A DNA stretch of 48,116 bases from Caulochytrium protostelioides (GCA_003615045.1 ML014254.1:1-48116); one strand, 5' to 3'. Shown: positions 38,341 through 47,797, counted from the stretch's first letter. Notes: a model not told the origin generated them from the sequence alone. Numbers and translations are program-made.

Positions 38341-38568
38341 TGCCGCTCCTTCCTGTGGCCACGTCTCGACCGATACCCCGCTCTCCGTCCCGAGGCCTGG
38401 TGTGCCTTCCTCGTCCCCCCTGTCTGACCTCATTGCCTCCAATGTATATAGTCTTCTATGGTCTCCCGATCGTCGTCCATGCTCCCATCGGTGTGACTGA
38501 TGGGATCCATCGCGTCGCGGCGCCATGGCATCACATCACGTATGAAACACATCGCCATCGCGCGTTGT
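38341..38568. other. Convergent 3' spacer
   Basis: 228 bases between the Mis14-like and J-protein stop codons; no hairpin plus T tract of the kind seen at other gene ends here. Confidence 0.6.
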
Positions 38569-39621
38569 TCAGTGACGGAAGACCTGCTTGAGCACGGCCT
38601 TCTGCTCATCCGTGCAGGACGTCGGGAAGCGGACCGTGAACGCGAGCCGCAGGTCGCCGCGGGTCTCGGCCTCCCGCTTGCCGCCGGGCAGCGCGCCGGG
38701 CGCCCGCGGCTTCACCAGACCCTCGCCCACGACGATCTTGACGTAGTTCGGCTGCACGGTCTCGGTGATCGGGATCTTGAGCAGTCGCCCGTCGAGCGTC
38801 GGCACGTCCATCACGAGCCCCGTGAGCGCCTGCACGAGCGAGACCTCGGTGGCGAGCTCGAGGTCGGCGCCCTTGCGGGTGAAGCGCGGGTGCGGCGCTT
38901 CCTGCAGCACAACGACGAGGTCGCCGGGCGTCGCGCCGATGCGCGCGACGCTGCCCTGCCCGCGGAAGCGCAGCGTCGTCCCGCTCGGCCACCCGCGGCC
39001 CACTGCGACGTTCACGGTATGCGGTGTCGGCACCGTCAGCGTGGCTTGGTCGGCGCCCAGCGTCACGCGGTCGTACGTGAGTCGCTTCGTGCAGCCGGCA
39101 TCGATCTCCTCCAGCGTCACGGGCAGCACGACGGTCTGGTCCGGCGACGGCACCGTCTGCGAGGGGATCACGCCGCCGTCCGCGGCGTCGGCATGGGCGT
39201 CCGCCGTGGCCGCCATCCCGTGGAGCCCGCCGAACCCCGCCGCGAAGGACGCCGCGTGGCGCTCGGGACGCTTGCCGTCGCCGCCGAGGACCGACGGGTG
39301 CAGGAACGCCGAGAACGGGTTAGCGCCGCCGAGGACGGCCGTGAACGTGGCCATCGGGTCGCCGTGGTAGCGGTAGTTGCGGGCGAGCGCCGGGTAGCCG
39401 CCCTCATGGTACAGGGCGCGGCGCTCGGGCACCGAGAGCACATCGTAGGCCTCGCTGAGGTCGAGGAAGCGCGGGAGCGCCGCGGCCGGGTCAGCGGCTT
39501 TGTCGGGGTGGCAGTGCAGCGCCTGGTTGCGATAGGCTTCCTGGATGTGCTGGAGCGTCGCGTGGCGCTCGATGCCCAGGATGGCGTAGTAGTTCTTGTA
39601 GCTGCCCGACGTGGTCGCCAT
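38569..39621 (-). CDS. Class B J-domain chaperone, DNAJB13/DNAJB1-like
   Basis: Hsp70 co-chaperone with a J domain at about residues 9-75 (YYAILGIERHATLQHIQEAY, HPD at 38-40) and two C-terminal substrate-binding barrels (VVLPVTLEEIDAGCTKRLTY; TLDGRLLKIPITETVQPNY) ending in the dimerisation tail. The conserved link YRYHGDPMATFTAVLGGANP is present, but no true Gly/Phe-rich region follows the J domain. That absence is typical of DNAJB13, the radial-spoke J-protein of cilia and flagella, rather than of DNAJB1 or yeast Sis1. At 350 aa it is a little longer than DNAJB13 (316). The start at 39621 is the only sensible ATG. A flagellar role is inferred; a general cytosolic J-protein is the alternative. 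Confidence 0.85.
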   Translation of the reverse strand: MATTSGSYKNYYAILGIERHATLQHIQEAYRNQALHCHPDKAADPAAALPRFLDLSEAYDVLSVPERRALYHEGGYPALARNYRYHGDPMATFTAVLGGANPFSAFLHPSVLGGDGKRPERHAASFAAGFGGLHGMAATADAHADAADGGVIPSQTVPSPDQTVVLPVTLEEIDAGCTKRLTYDRVTLGADQATLTVPTPHTVNVAVGRGWPSGTTLRFRGQGSVARIGATPGDLVVVLQEAPHPRFTRKGADLELATEVSLVQALTGLVMDVPTLDGRLLKIPITETVQPNYVKIVVGEGLVKPRAPGALPGGKREAETRGDLRLAFTVRFPTSCTDEQKAVLKQVFRH

Positions 39622-40325
39622 GGTGGGAATCGAGCCGGCTCCGGCTTGCAGGCAAGAGGGGTCGGAGAGCTCGGAAGGGTCGGCGATACGTGTCCGTCGG
39701 AATCAGATGCGCTTGATGGCGACGACAACGACGACGACAACATCCGGGATGCCACCAATCATGATACGGGCATCGGACATTGCCATTGCCATCGACATTG
39801 CTATTGACCCGATCAACAGCGGCTCTCCTCCATTGCCGGGGGGTCCGTCCTCGGTTCAGCACCTATCGCGCCGCCTCCTGGCTCGCCTCGAGTATACCGT
39901 CGGCCGCAGTGGGCTTCGGCGACCGCGAGGCTGCGCGGTGGGTCAAGCCGGGTCAAGCCGGGTCAAGTCGAGCCCCGTCGGAGTTCGATTTCGGGCGGCC
40001 ATCGACGGAGATCGCGTGATAACACGGACGGTCCCTGTGCGCGCCCGAGCGCCGCCTGAGATCGGCGGTGCCGACGCGTGCTGATCAACCGGCCGCGCCC
40101 TTTCCCTCCGCCCCCCGGCGAGAGCCCCGCCGTCTCCCACGCAACCGGCTCCCCGTCTCCTGAGGGCAGCGCCCATTCGCGGATGGTCATACCGCACCAC
40201 CACAGGTGAATTATTGCACAAGAACCCCCGTTCACGCGGTTGTCTGATAGGACCGGTATGAATCTGGTATGAAAACAATGCAAGGTCGGAAGATCGATGA
40301 ACGCAGCAAAGAACGCAGGAGACGC
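39622..40325. other. Intergenic between the J-protein and TAM41
   Basis: 704 bases with a three-copy 10-base tandem repeat at 39941-39970. No gene recognised. Confidence 0.5.
39941..39970. repeat. 10-bp tandem repeat, three copies
   Basis: GGTCAAGCCG twice, then GGTCAAGTCG. Confidence 0.85.
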
Positions 40326-41711
40326 TCACGACGAGGCCCCGCCCACGGCACGGCGCTTCTTCATGAGCTTGGCCCATGCATACGCGATCGAGCGGCGGAA
40401 CCCGGCGGAGAAAAATCCCTTGAAGGCCTGCACCAGCGCCGGGCGGAACACGATCTCCTCCAGCGCTGTGGCCGTGTACGCCTGGATCTTGGGGCTCGTA
40501 GCGAGCCATTCGAGCTCGGCGCGCTCGAGCCGGACGGCCTGCGGGCTCAGCGACGGGACGCGCAGTTTGGCGTCCGAGGTGGCGTCGACCGGCGTGGGCG
40601 GCGCGGCGGGCGTGGCGGCGGCGGCGGCGGCGGCGGCCTTCGCGTGCGAGCAGGCCTGGTCCGTCACCAGCTGGTTGTGCAGATGGTTTACGAGGTTCTG
40701 CGGGAGCTTGGCGATCAAGGCGACGCGGGCCTGCGTCTGCCGGTCCTGCACGAGGGTGGCGTCGTCCACGTAGCGGACGTCCGGCAGGTCCTCGACGATG
40801 GGCCCGTAGATCTTGCGGAAGATGGCACGCTGCTCGTGCACGATGTTGAAGACCTTGTGCGGGTTCTCGCCGCCGACTTTCATGCGGAAGTCGCCGTGGT
40901 AGGAGAGGCCTGCGATGGTCATGAACAGCTCGGTCTCCGAGAACTGCTCAGGCAACAGCAGCAGCGCAGTGCGCACGGCACTGCGGCGGTTGCGGCGTTG
41001 CGCCATCTTGACGCGCGGGTCGTCGCGCAAGACGCGGACGGGCTTGTGGCAGCGGCCTGCGAGATACAGCGAGTCCCAGTGGTGCAGATCAGCGATGAGC
41101 CGGTCGATCGAGACGACCCCATACTTGATCTGGCGGCCGTTCATGGCGACGTCGGGCAAGAAGTAGCAGCCGGCGCCGAACCGCTCCTGGATGTAGGAGA
41201 CGCTCTTGGCGCCAAAGACGCGCGTCGACGCGTAGTGGTGGCCATGCTGGCGCATGTTGAGCGAGTGCCAGTGCTCGGGATGCGTGACGCCGAACAGAAA
41301 ATCGATCATCGGCGGCGCACCGGCGTCGTACCCGCGCTGCGTATACGCGCCGGAGCCGTACGCGAGCGCATACCGGATCGGCGCCTTGAACGCGTTCAGA
41401 ATGCCGAGCAGCTCCGCGTCTGTCTTGTCCTCGGCCTCCAGCTCGTTCGGCGTCGGTGGCATCGCCGACGGCAGGTAGCTTGTTCCATAGGTCGTCAGTC
41501 CTCGCGGCGTCACGATGCGTGAGGACGTCTGTGGCGGTGCTCGCGATGTCAGACGTGACAACGCCAGGCACGACAGCGGACGGCTGGCCGGGCCGGCCAA
41601 GCCGGGCCGTGCGATCATGGCCATGGCGCGCGTGGCATATCGGAAGCCCAGCGGGCGTGATGATGTGAACGGCGGCGTTGGCCGCGCCGTCAGGCCTGCC
41701 CGAGCCAGCAT
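40326..41711 (-). CDS. TAM41: Mitochondrial CDP-diacylglycerol synthase TAM41
   Basis: Makes CDP-diacylglycerol from phosphatidic acid and CTP on the matrix face of the inner membrane, the first committed step toward cardiolipin. The chosen start at 41711 gives MLARAGLTARPTPPFTSSR, a good presequence; an ATG at 41939 would add 76 residues and cannot be excluded. The nucleotidyltransferase core shows LAYGSGAYTQRGY (GSG motif) and PPMIDFLFGVTHPEHWH (metal Asp), then GAGCYFLPDVAMNGRQIKYG and the C-terminal helical part KVFNIVHEQRAIFRKIYGP. It ends RRSIAYAWAKLMKKR. 461 aa from this start (yeast 385). An Ala-rich insert lies near residue 360. Single exon. Confidence 0.92.
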   Translation of the reverse strand: MLARAGLTARPTPPFTSSRPLGFRYATRAMAMIARPGLAGPASRPLSCLALSRLTSRAPPQTSSRIVTPRGLTTYGTSYLPSAMPPTPNELEAEDKTDAELLGILNAFKAPIRYALAYGSGAYTQRGYDAGAPPMIDFLFGVTHPEHWHSLNMRQHGHHYASTRVFGAKSVSYIQERFGAGCYFLPDVAMNGRQIKYGVVSIDRLIADLHHWDSLYLAGRCHKPVRVLRDDPRVKMAQRRNRRSAVRTALLLLPEQFSETELFMTIAGLSYHGDFRMKVGGENPHKVFNIVHEQRAIFRKIYGPIVEDLPDVRYVDDATLVQDRQTQARVALIAKLPQNLVNHLHNQLVTDQACSHAKAAAAAAAATPAAPPTPVDATSDAKLRVPSLSPQAVRLERAELEWLATSPKIQAYTATALEEIVFRPALVQAFKGFFSAGFRRSIAYAWAKLMKKRRAVGGASS

Positions 41712-41996
41712 CGAGGTCTCCGGGATCGCCGATGAGAAAAACAACAATGGAGACCAATGCGGGTCAGCGTGACGCGGGCGCCGATCGGCGGCAAGCAGCG
41801 CGTTGGTACAGAGATGCGGGTGGATGTGATCGACGTGGAATCGCGTGCTGCGGGTCAACGGGCCACGGAAAAGGTTGGGAGATGATGCGACGCGACGCGA
41901 CAAGGCGACTAGGCCAGTTCTCGCTGCACGTGGCGGCATGCGCCCCCTTCTCCGGTTGCCGGCACGCGCGCCGCGCTGCGGGCCCGGGGCCGACTA

Positions 41997-42035
41997 CCGA
42001 CCGCCGACCGCCGACCGCCGACCGCCGACCGCCGC
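41997..42035. repeat. 7-bp tandem repeat (CCGCCGA)n
   Basis: About five exact copies of CCGCCGA, ending in CCGCCGCC. Confidence 0.85.
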
Positions 42036-42121
42036 CGTCGGGACCCCTGCCAGCCCGGCCGTGCGTGGCCGTCCCGCGCGCGGCCGCTCTTCATGGCGCC
42101 GGCGCGTCCGTCCGTCCGGAT

Positions 42122-42151
42122 CGACCCGACCCGACCCGACCCGACCCGACC
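42122..42151. repeat. 5-bp tandem repeat (CCGAC)n
   Basis: Six uninterrupted copies of a CCGAC/CGACC unit, 90 bases from the 7-bp array. Confidence 0.85.
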
Positions 42152-42775
42152 GGCACGTGCTACCCACGGCGGCACCTGCCCAGGGCGCTGCGGCCGCGCC
42201 GCGGTCCCCGAGGCCTCGCCCGCCGCCCGCGCCGCAGAGCCGCCGCATGAGCCGCCGCACGGCTTGAAGAAAGAGAAACGGCGCCGCCAGGGTCGCGTGC
42301 GGCTTGGACGCCCCACCGACCTTCACGGGGAGGCCCTCGCTGCCGGCGATCCGCACGAGGCCGAGGGACACGCGTATGCGACGCGGAGAGGCGCGGCGGA
42401 TGGGCGATGGGCCTCCGCGACGTCCTGTGCCGCGGCGCGTCGGCAGCCCCGTGCGCGCCCGTGGTTCTGCTGGTGGCGCTCGGTGGCGCCGTCGACGCGC
42501 TCGCGCCAGCGCGGGCCCGCTGACCCCCCATGAGGGCCACGGCCGCACCCATGAAACCAGCGCGGGCGTGCGACGACACGCGACAAACACAACGCGTGGA
42601 CGCTTTCACGCTCGGGGCATGTGACGCGACGGAGGCTCGAGGGGCGGCTCCGCACTGCCCGTGGCGCTGGACCACCCTTCCGCGCTGCCATGACGTTCGC
42701 CATCGCCGGGCCGGTGGCGAGCAGGCGTAGCGGCGTCGATGTGGAGAGCGAGATCGGCGGCGTCGCCATGGGGGG

Positions 42776-42827
42776 CGGCCATGGCAGGCGGCCATGGCGA
42801 GCGGCCATGGCGAGCGGCCATGGCGAC
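42776..42827. repeat. 13-bp tandem repeat with CCATGG cores
   Basis: Unit GCGGCCATGGCGA, about four copies, the first two with single changes. Each contains the palindrome CCATGG. Confidence 0.8.
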
Positions 42828-44943
42828 GCTGAGCGGCCCGTGCCATCGACACCGCCGCTGCGCTGGCCGCCTTCAACCGCGTCCCGGTGGCCAGAGCGAT
42901 GGCAGCCGTCAACATCGACGCTCCGCGGCTCGCTCTCATGGCCCAACGCATGCCTGCCGATACACACCATGCCCTCAGCATCCAGCCCCATCACAACCGA
43001 TCCGCAGCTCGGGGGCAGCGACTCAGCTCCTGGCGACGATAACGCCTTGTGAAAGCAGGCCGTCCACAGTCTCTGTCGGGCTTGCCGGCATGAAGTGGGA
43101 ACAGGAGAGAACGACCGGGCGTGCCAGACAACCGTTGGGTCATGACACCTAACCCGCGTCCCAGCCATGAGGGGTACACCCAGCGCATCCATGTCCCCGG
43201 CATTTATGGGGGTTGACGCAGTCACGCACGTGGCCCCGACCCCAGTTGCACGGGTCGTCAATGCCACTGCCGATATCGATACCGGCAGCGACACCGACGC
43301 GGCGGCGAGGGCGAGCCGCTCGCCTCCACTTCTTGGCCCAGCACTCCCTTCCCTCCCTGTGAACATCAGTGACCGCCTTCAAGGATGCATGGCCGTCTGC
43401 TGGTACGGGTAGACGCATGCGAAGCCCAGCTGCGTCGCGGCCGCACGGCCGCACGGCCCTCCCAACTGCCAACGCGGCACGGTGTCAGGCAGAACATGCA
43501 GATCACCGCCATCCAGCATGGCATGCAGCGCGGCAGGAACCGTGCTCGATGCGGCCTTGCCCGCCATGGCAGGCCACCCCCTTGCAGGCCCATCGGGCGC
43601 GCAGCGACTCGCGACCCGTATGCTGCGGTTTGCTTTTTGCTCTTCGGCCAGGGGTTCACACGCCCCGTGTCACAGAGGAAGGCCATTCGGTTCGGCTGGC
43701 ATGCAGCATGCCGATGAAAGAAGGCAGGAAGATCGTCCGAGGTAATCCCAGCCAGGGGGCCTGAGTATGAACGGCCTTGGCGTTGTTGTCCGGCTCGCAT
43801 CGGAACCCAGTGGTCACCGTGTGGCTGTCCCGCGGAGGCTTGCGTTGAGACCCCGTGGATCTCGTCAGTCTCGTAAGTCTCTCTCTCTCTCTCTCACCGT
43901 CATGCGGTGGACGGATCACGCAGTGACCACGCGATGGAGAGATGACGTTGGCGCGTGCGACGGGACCACCTGGCCTGGTCGGATGGCGCAAGGGCGGGAC
44001 CGGCCTTACAGCGAACATGAACGAAGACATACGCAAGGGGTCACAGCGACTGGCGGATTCGCTCCTGCGGTTCCCCTCGGCGGTCTCTGCGCGAGCGATC
44101 GGCATCCCGCCCTCCGTGCTCCCCGACCGCGTCACTCGCACATGTCCATGCGCTGAATCAGCACGCTGGCGCCCTCCCGTCCCCGGCGCTGCTGCCCGTG
44201 GGCGTCCGGGGATCGTCGCTTTGCTAGTTTCGCAGCGCCGTGGGCTGCCGCAGCGGTCTCGCACGCCGCTGACGCTGGGGCGACGGCGCTGCCGCACCCA
44301 ACGCGAGCGGGAGACAGCGGCGAGGCGTGCCGTCGCGCGGCGGCCGCTCCCGGGCGCTCCTGAAGGCACGCGGGGAGGCGACGATGTGGCGGGCCGGCAG
44401 GCCGGATGCGGCTTCGCGCGACGGGACGGGGCGCGTGGCGACAACGACGGCACGCGCGGGCACGACGGCCGCCAACCAGGCCACGAGCGGCGCGGAACGG
44501 CTCCACGACGGCGACGGCGACGGCGGTCGCCGCTGGCGGTGGCAGCGGCCGCGTGCACGGGCCTTGCGGGCCTTGCGGGCGCCAAGGAGCGACGAGGCCG
44601 AGGCGCCGGCCGCGAGGGTGCAGGAGACGCGGCAGTGGCAAGGCGAGCAGGGGGGGCTCCCTCGCCGCCAAAGAAGGCGGTCGCCCGGTCCGCGTCCGCG
44701 TCCCGTGCGGGATGCACCGGTCGCACTAGGTCGGAGGGCCGGCAATGACGCCAATGCGGCTGGCGCGCGGCCCGGCCGGTCACGTCGCCGGGCGCCTCGT
44801 CTCCCGTGCAGCCCGGAGCATGAAAGGGACCAAGTTCTGGAGAGCGGCCCTACGCAGAAAGCTTCCGAGCCTTCGTGGGCGTCCCGCGTGCAGCACCTGC
44901 TGATCGGCGGGCCGTTTTTAGCTCAAGCACATGCCCGGGGGTC

Positions 44944-44951
44944 TATATAAG
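44944..44951 (+). promoter_or_regulatory. TATA box of the small secreted protein gene
   Basis: TATATAAG in otherwise GC-rich DNA, 271 bases upstream of the ATG at 45215. With transcription starting near 44975 the leader would be about 240 bases and contain short ORFs (first ATGs near 45013). Confidence 0.55.
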
Positions 44952-45214
44952 CCTGCGCTGCGAAAATCATCGCGGGGGAGCGCGACCGTTGTGGCACGGC
45001 ACCGACGAGCGCATGCTACGACGTGACCATGCAGCGCCACCTGTGTAGCCTCCATGACCAACATGGCGTGGTGTGATTCGTTCCTTGTTATTGTTAATGC
45101 ATTGCTTCAGTCGGATCTCCTCATTCCACTGCATTCCGCGACGGTTCTTGGTATCGCCTGCTGAGTTCTCCGTGATTCCCTGATCCTTCCCCCCCAATCG
45201 CTGGTGACGCCACG

Positions 45215-46039
45215 ATGGCTGGACCCGTGATGCGTGTTGTGCTCGTGACCCTGTTGCTAGTCAACGCCGCCTTGATGGCCGCCGCCGCGCCCGCGCGCCA
45301 CGTGCTCCGCAAAGCAGCCCTGCACGCGGCCTACCCCACATCGCTCGATCCCGCGTCGGCATCGGCGACGGCCGCGACGTCGGAGCTCGCCGAGGCACCG
45401 GTGGACGCTTTCATGTCGGGCACGCCGTCCACCCTGACGGATGCAGCGACCCAGCGCTTCCAGACCCCGGCGCTGGAGTTGCGTCCGGGCGCGTCCTCCG
45501 CCTCCGCGCCTTGGAATGGCGCGTCCGTCTCCAAGCAGCCCCGGCACGACTTTCCCTCGGTCCTGGCGGGCGCCGGGGTCGTCAGGGATATCAAGAAGCA
45601 CACCGACCGCGACGACCACGATCACGGTCACAACCACGATCACGATCTCGACCACCGCAGGCCCGCCGACCGTAGGCACCACACTCTCGGGACGGCGGCT
45701 TCTCGTGCTGCTGCGCCGACGCGCCCAGCCGCGCCGGTGGCGGGGGCGGATGTCGGCGAGATCATCGTCGTCGACAGCACCGCCGCGCCGACGGGATCAT
45801 CGTCGTCGCCACCCGCGGCCGCCAAGCCGTCCTCGGCATCATCCACCCCTGTGGGCTGGCCGTCAGCATTGCCGGACCACAGCCATGCGAACCTGCGTCC
45901 GATGGCATCGGTGATCGTGGCCAGCCAGCAGATCCCGGAGGACGCGCTCCCGGCCGCGGCGCTTCCCGCAAGTGTGCAGCAGGACCCGGCGGTCGATGCG
46001 GAGTACGAAATGCACCGCAGTCCTTACTACACCTCCTAG
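45215..46039 (+). CDS. Small secreted His/Asp-rich protein, function unknown
   Basis: No family recognised. It opens with a signal peptide (MRVVLVTLLLVNAALMAAAA from Met6; the first ATG at 45215 adds MAGPV). The mature part is Ala/Ser/Pro-rich and probably disordered. A stretch at about residues 129-150 is dense in His and Asp (DRDDHDHGHNHDHDLDHRR), a likely metal-binding segment such as for Zn, Cu or Ni. The C-terminus (EYEMHRSPYYTS) has no GPI or ER-retention signal. The strong TATA box upstream suggests regulated expression. 274 aa, single exon; a hairpin followed by a T-rich stretch lies 30 bases past the stop. It could be a wall-associated, metal-handling or effector-like protein; none is demonstrated. 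Confidence 0.7.
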   Translation: MAGPVMRVVLVTLLLVNAALMAAAAPARHVLRKAALHAAYPTSLDPASASATAATSELAEAPVDAFMSGTPSTLTDAATQRFQTPALELRPGASSASAPWNGASVSKQPRHDFPSVLAGAGVVRDIKKHTDRDDHDHGHNHDHDLDHRRPADRRHHTLGTAASRAAAPTRPAAPVAGADVGEIIVVDSTAAPTGSSSSPPAAAKPSSASSTPVGWPSALPDHSHANLRPMASVIVASQQIPEDALPAAALPASVQQDPAVDAEYEMHRSPYYTS

Positions 46040-46292
46040 GAACTGTCCAAAGTTCAGCTCGCCTAAAAACGGTCGCCTGAAAGGCGACCGCCTGCTATGC
46101 TCTTTCTTATGTTTTTCTTTGTCTCTCTCTTCCGCTCTGGCAGCTGTTGCCGTCTGAATTGATTTCAGCGGATTTTTTCGGTGTATATATTAAAGTTTTT
46201 GTTTATTAATTGCAGTGACCTGGTGGCCCTAACAACGTCATCATGGGGGGACGCGGCCGATCGATCATAACCGGTTCAGCAAGCATCCGTCG
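46040..46292. other. 3' region of the secreted gene and AT-rich spacer
   Basis: Contains the hairpin at 46070-46090, a T-rich stretch, and an AT-rich segment (46157-46215) ending TTATTAATTGCAG, which resembles an intron 3' end just before the Fanzor remains. Confidence 0.5.
46070..46090 (+). terminator. 8-bp hairpin past the secreted gene stop
   Basis: CGGTCGCC (46070-46077), loop TGAAA, GGCGACCG (46083-46090), followed within 30 bases by T/C-rich sequence. It begins 30 bases after the stop and resembles the other 3' hairpins in this window. Confidence 0.4.
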
Positions 46293-46862
46293 TTGGTGCC
46301 TCCCACACCTGCTCCCGCTCTCACGGCTGGCTTCCTCTTCTCTGAGCAGTGTTGCAGAATGTCACGGCTACCCCAAGACCAAGAGCCCCTTGGTAGGCAG
46401 CCTCGATCAGCACTTCACTCTAGGGATCGACCGGGTCGAATCAACATCTTTTTTATGGCCATGGAGCGGTCCAACGGCCACATCGTCAGTTGGAAGCTGA
46501 CCCGAACGCAGTACGATGCGGAAGCCGGTATCAAGGCATCCCAATAGCAGTCAGAGACTTGGCAGCGCAATCCCAAGGAGCCGCGGCGGCTGTCGGAGGT
46601 CAGCGTCAAAGACACAGCGCTCGCCGTGCTCTACCGCTTCTTGGCGGCGTGGCTCGCCACGTTCGAACCGCTGTGGATCGTGCACCTCAAGCTGCGCTGG
46701 GCATGCCAGTGCGTGCGGCTGTACAGTGGCAGACAGCGCGTGTTTCTTAGTTCTTCAACCGCGTCGCCAAGGAGGCGGCCTCGCAGAAGAGGCCCCTGCC
46801 ATGGAGCAGCCAAGTTTGTCCCCGAGGGGCCGTGGCAAAACCCTCCATTCCGGCATTTCGGG
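46293..46862 (+). pseudogene. Fanzor (eukaryotic TnpB-like nuclease) remnant, N-terminal and middle part
   Basis: Decayed coding sequence of a Fanzor, the eukaryotic relative of the RNA-guided transposon nuclease TnpB. The RuvC-I region is at 46420-46460: LGID, with the catalytic Asp codon at 46429-46431, is read in one frame and GRINIFFMAMERSNG in the next, so a one-base shift splits the motif. VSWKLTRTQYDAEAGI follows, then a stop at 46545, then in the same frame LAAWLATFEPLWIVHLKLRW and RLYSGRQRVF. A further shift leads to FFNRVAKEAASQKR, and another to GAAKFVPEG, which matches the block before the RuvC-II region in this family. At least one stop and several shifts show it is dead. The upstream boundary is uncertain. 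The family call rests on block order and spacing recognised by eye. Confidence 0.62.
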
Positions 46863-47797
46863 TGTTCTAGCGCTCCGACTGTGTGTCGAGTTCCCGGCAA
46901 CTGAACCAGGTCACGGTATGAGACGCGTACACGTTCCCCACCCCAGACGATCTTTTCAACGAAGTAGGCACCAAGCGATGGTTTTCGAAACTGGATGCCT
47001 ATTCCGGCTACCTGCAAATACCCGTGGCCCCAGCAGATCGACCCAAGACGACGCTCGCGCTACGAGGGGGCGGACCATGGCAGTTCCGCGCAATGCCCTT
47101 TGGGCTCACGAATGCCCCAGCAACCTTCCAGCGAACCATGGAAACGATCCTGAGGCCCATCTTGTTCAAAAGTGCTGTCGTATACATATACGCAATCCCT
47201 ATTTACTCCGATACCTGAGAGGACCACCTGCACGATGTAGGGCGATGTTTAAACCTCCTCAACCAGGCTGGAGTCACGCTGAACAAGACCAAGTGCGAAT
47301 TTGGACTCCAACAAACCGAGTACCTAGGCTTCATCATTGGAAATGGTGAAGTGAAACCGGACCCCGCCAAGCTCGAGGTGATGGTCGACGCCGAGATACC
47401 CTCGTCACGCAAGGGCCTACAATCGTTCCTTGGGCTCATCACCTACTACCGTCGGTTCGTTCCCCATTTCGCGACCTCGACGGCCCCCTGATGCAGACTA
47501 TTGAAGACGTCCCGTGGAAGTGGACGTCCAGTTGCGAGGAAGCTCCGAAGCAGCTTAAACAACGACTGGCCGAAGCGGTCCGATTCACCTGGCCAGACTT
47601 TACCAAACCGTTCATATTGACCACAGACGCCAGTGTCTTAGGGCGCGGCGCTATCCTTAGCCAGCTTGACGAGCAGGGCAACGACAGACCCCTGCAGTTC
47701 GTCTTTTGTCGAATCAATGCCGCTCAGGCGAATTTCAGCGCCACAGACTTGGAATGTCTGGCGGTCGTCTGGCCCATGAAAGCGTTATCGCACTGCC
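46863..47797 (+). mobile_element. Ty3/gypsy reverse transcriptase-RNase H fragment, broken
   Basis: Part of the pol gene of a Ty3/gypsy LTR retrotransposon. It starts inside the RT palm (ALRLCVEF in one frame, RQLNQVTV in the next) and shows YSGYLQIPVAPADRPKT, the signature MPFGLTNAPATFQRTMETI, LNKTKCEFG and YLGFIIGNGEVKP, then SFLGLITYYRRFVPHF. The RNase H region in a different frame has LTTDASVLGRGAILSQ and TDLECLAVVW. The catalytic YxDD box is replaced by YIYAIP, and stops lie at 46919, 47216 and 47488, so it is inactive. No LTR, protease, integrase or primer-binding site was found in the window. It sits between two parts of the Fanzor remnant. Confidence 0.9.

Larger units (their letters stand above)
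41712..45214. other. Long non-coding, repeat-bearing region, 3.5 kb
   Basis: The longest gap in the window, lying downstream of no gene: TAM41 reads away to the left and the secreted gene starts at 45215. Frames of 270-375 codons exist on both strands (for example 42323-43366 and 43656-44783, minus) but they are Arg/Ala/Gly/His-rich, overlap one another and match no family. Several short tandem repeats lie at 41997-42035, 42122-42151, 42776-42827 and a TC run at 43876-43893. The TATA box of the next gene is at 44944. Confidence 0.55.

Noticed and set aside
42776-42827. CRISPR-like or regulatory array
   Set aside because: A simple 13-bp tandem repeat without spacers in a eukaryotic region.
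42323-43366. 347-codon minus-strand frame
   Set aside because: Crosses the CCATGG tandem repeat, has irregular composition, overlaps other equally long frames, and matches no family.
43656-44783. 375-codon minus-strand frame
   Set aside because: Arg/Pro/Ser-rich, overlapped by frames of similar length on the other strand; no motif, no start context.
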